Shown one piece after another: positions 5,414-6,394 of a stretch of DNA of 6,394 nucleotides. Under the pieces are notes generated by a model. The model did not search any database. It was not told where the DNA came from and saw only the letters and a program-made list of their open reading frames with translations. The stretch covers positions 1-6,394 of the forward strand of contig WAQA01000129.1 of the NCBI GenBank assembly GCA_015520475.1. The letters run 5' to 3'. The first letter of the stretch is position 1, and the number at the start of each line of letters is the position of its first letter. The DNA comes from Candidatus Bathyarchaeota archaeon. GTDB lineage: Archaea > Thermoproteota > Bathyarchaeia > Bathyarchaeales > WAQA01. The position numbers and the translations under genes are program-made.

Positions 5414-6301
5414 CTAACCATAACATATATGACGATACATACAGTCCTCTGGACATTGAGACTTCTCAGGCATTCCAGGATCCCTGCTTTCAGCCACTAT
5501 CTCAAATTTTCTCTCCCTCTCATCCACCCACCAATTTCTTAATTCATCACCAGCAAAGAACAGATCCCTCTTCACAACTATACGGCCATTAACCATATTC
5601 AAGTAGACTACACAGCAGATATCGACGGGAACTTCATGAACGCTCTCAAAGACCAAGGCATAACCAACCGGAGCAAGTCTATGCCAATCCTGAGGCTCAC
5701 TCCCAACCTTCAAATCAAACATTATTGAATGAAGATAGTCATAACAATCAAGACTTAAGAGGCCGCTCAGACCTAGAAGCTCACCGGAGATCTTATGCTC
5801 AATCAAGAACGGAACAGTTGAGGCGATAAGATCCTGTTCAGAAGCATAAGGTTGCTGAGACTTGATCTCAGCATACCTAGCCTCACATACCTTAGCGAGA
5901 TAATCCCAAACCATCCTTGCAACTGGAAGAACAGCCTCCGGATCAGCCCCAATCTCATTCCAACGAATCCTCTTACACCAAGAATCAAAACTTAAACTAC
6001 GACGCTGAATGAAAGACTGCAGAAAATCGCTCACAACACCATGCAGAATCTTTCCAAGAGCCATCCTAAAACTTACAGCACCCTTAACACCCTCAACAAA
6101 TCCAAGATAAACATCACGTCCAGTCGGACAATACTTAGAACAGACAATATACATCGGCAATCTAACATTCTCATAATAAGGCCTCAAAGGACCTTCATGC
6201 CAGCTCCAACCCCTAAGATCAGAACTTACACCGACCTTCCTAGATAAGGGAAGAAGCCTATACAAAAGAAACTTACGTTCAACTTCAGACAGAAAATACA
6301 T
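5414..6301 (-). CDS. csa1: Cas4-family nuclease Csa1 (type I-A adaptation)
   Basis: A Csa1 (Cas4-2) protein, an archaeal Cas4 relative found in type I-A adaptation modules. In studied archaea it works with Cas4 to set spacer length and orientation. It has 295 residues. The N-terminal LRGWSW segment (29-34) and CSKYCPTGRDVYL, with Cys54 and Cys58, are Csa1 signatures. His87 lies in GKILHG. GLSGLLSLDC carries Asp185, and FDLKVG provides Asp196 and Lys198 of the PD-(D/E)xK site. The C-terminus has C283, C287 and C293 in CPEDCMYRHIC, an Fe-S cluster arrangement with the same CX3CX5C spacing as the cas4 product. It is the first gene of the operon. The ATG at 6301 lies about 35 bases from a TATA box; no strong Shine-Dalgarno is seen, which fits a short-leader transcript. 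The coding strand is strongly G/T-rich, unlike the purine-rich cas1, cas2 and cas4. Confidence 0.93.
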   Translation of the reverse strand: MYFLSEVERKFLLYRLLPLSRKVGVSSDLRGWSWHEGPLRPYYENVRLPMYIVCSKYCPTGRDVYLGFVEGVKGAVSFRMALGKILHGVVSDFLQSFIQRRSLSFDSWCKRIRWNEIGADPEAVLPVARMVWDYLAKVCEARYAEIKSQQPYASEQDLIASTVPFLIEHKISGELLGLSGLLSLDCYDYLHSIMFDLKVGSEPQDWHRLAPVGYALVFESVHEVPVDICCVVYLNMVNGRIVVKRDLFFAGDELRNWWVDERERKFEIVAESRDPGMPEKSQCPEDCMYRHICYG

Positions 6302-6303
6302 GG

Positions 6304-6311
6304 GGGATCCC
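6304..6311. repeat. GGGATCCC palindrome at the csa1 start
   Basis: A perfect 8-base palindrome two bases upstream of the csa1 ATG, within the predicted leader. GGGGGAT (6302-6308) recurs at 6383-6389, so the two copies bracket the promoter. It might be part of an operator pair, but it is short. Confidence 0.35.
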
Positions 6312-6324
6312 TAAAAACATTTTT

Positions 6325-6367
6325 TCGATTATCTTTATAAATATCTTTGCAGTCAGATAATAATCGA
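6325..6367. repeat. Inverted repeat flanking the csa1 TATA box
   Basis: TCGATTATCT (6325-6334) is the inverted copy of AGATAATAATCGA (6355-6367) except for three extra bases in the latter. The arms bracket the TATA box. This is a plausible operator, for example for a Csa3-type regulator, or a feature of a CRISPR leader. No protein partner is visible in the window. Confidence 0.45.
6334..6341 (-). promoter_or_regulatory. TATA box of the csa1-cas1-cas2-cas4 operon
   Basis: TTTATAAA in the A/T-rich run 6331-6346 fits the archaeal TATA consensus. It lies about 35 bases upstream of the csa1 ATG, so transcription should begin near 6313, leaving a leader of about a dozen bases. The box is perfectly palindromic, so it could also direct transcription rightwards, starting near 6365. 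Confidence 0.65.
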
Positions 6368-6372
6368 GGATG

Positions 6373-6388
6373 TCCCCTGAAAGGGGGA
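6373..6388. repeat. TCCCC/GGGGA hairpin at the right edge
   Basis: TCCCC (6373-6377) pairs with GGGGA (6384-6388) around a short TGAAAG loop, about 75 bases upstream of the csa1 start. It could be an operator upstream of the promoter, or part of a CRISPR repeat at the edge of an array, since the CTGAAAG end resembles TTGAAAG repeat ends of type I-A arrays. Only one copy is present, so neither reading is secure. Confidence 0.35.
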
Positions 6389-6394
6389 TAAGAA

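Overview
The window looks like chromosomal DNA from a thermophilic archaeon, probably a member of the Thermoproteota or a neighbouring lineage. The lineage is inferred from gene content and style, not from a marker gene. Supporting signs are AGG/AGA arginine and ATA isoleucine codons, archaeal TATA-type promoters, GAGG/GAGGTG Shine-Dalgarno motifs with TTG starts, and a type I-A CRISPR adaptation cluster including csa1, which is essentially archaeal.

Left half, + strand, amino-acid metabolism. Bases 1-482 are the 3' part of a branched-chain aminotransferase gene (ilvE-like) cut by the window edge. After a 266-base gap come L-threonine 3-dehydrogenase (749-1819) and a glycine C-acetyltransferase / 2-amino-3-ketobutyrate CoA ligase (1924-3123). 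The last two would together convert threonine plus CoA to glycine and acetyl-CoA. The dehydrogenase lacks one canonical zinc cysteine and the usual acidic residue that selects NAD. The second gene appears to have its own TATA box and a good Shine-Dalgarno.

Middle (3124-3437). This is a 314-base stretch between two convergent gene sets, without an intact gene. It holds a 41-codon tail resembling the C-terminus of archaeal TnpB transposon proteins, a tandem 9-base repeat, three complementary segments that could fold into one branched RNA, and a perfect 11-bp palindrome followed by a T-run. The best reading is a decayed IS200/IS605-type right end, possibly keeping part of an omega-RNA scaffold. 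An independent small RNA is the alternative.

Right half, - strand. A compact operon reads csa1 (6301-5414), cas1 (5398-4355), cas2 (4332-4036) and cas4 (about 4064-3438). This is the standard type I-A adaptation module: the Cas1-Cas2 integrase plus two Cas4-family Fe-S nucleases for trimming and orienting new spacers. No interference gene and no confirmed CRISPR array lies in the window. The operon is driven from a short promoter region at 6302-6394 that has a symmetrical TATA box and nested inverted repeats. The window ends there, so an array or a Csa3-type regulator could lie immediately beyond.

No wholly new system is evident. The most interesting places are the structured 3124-3437 interval and the csa1 promoter region.
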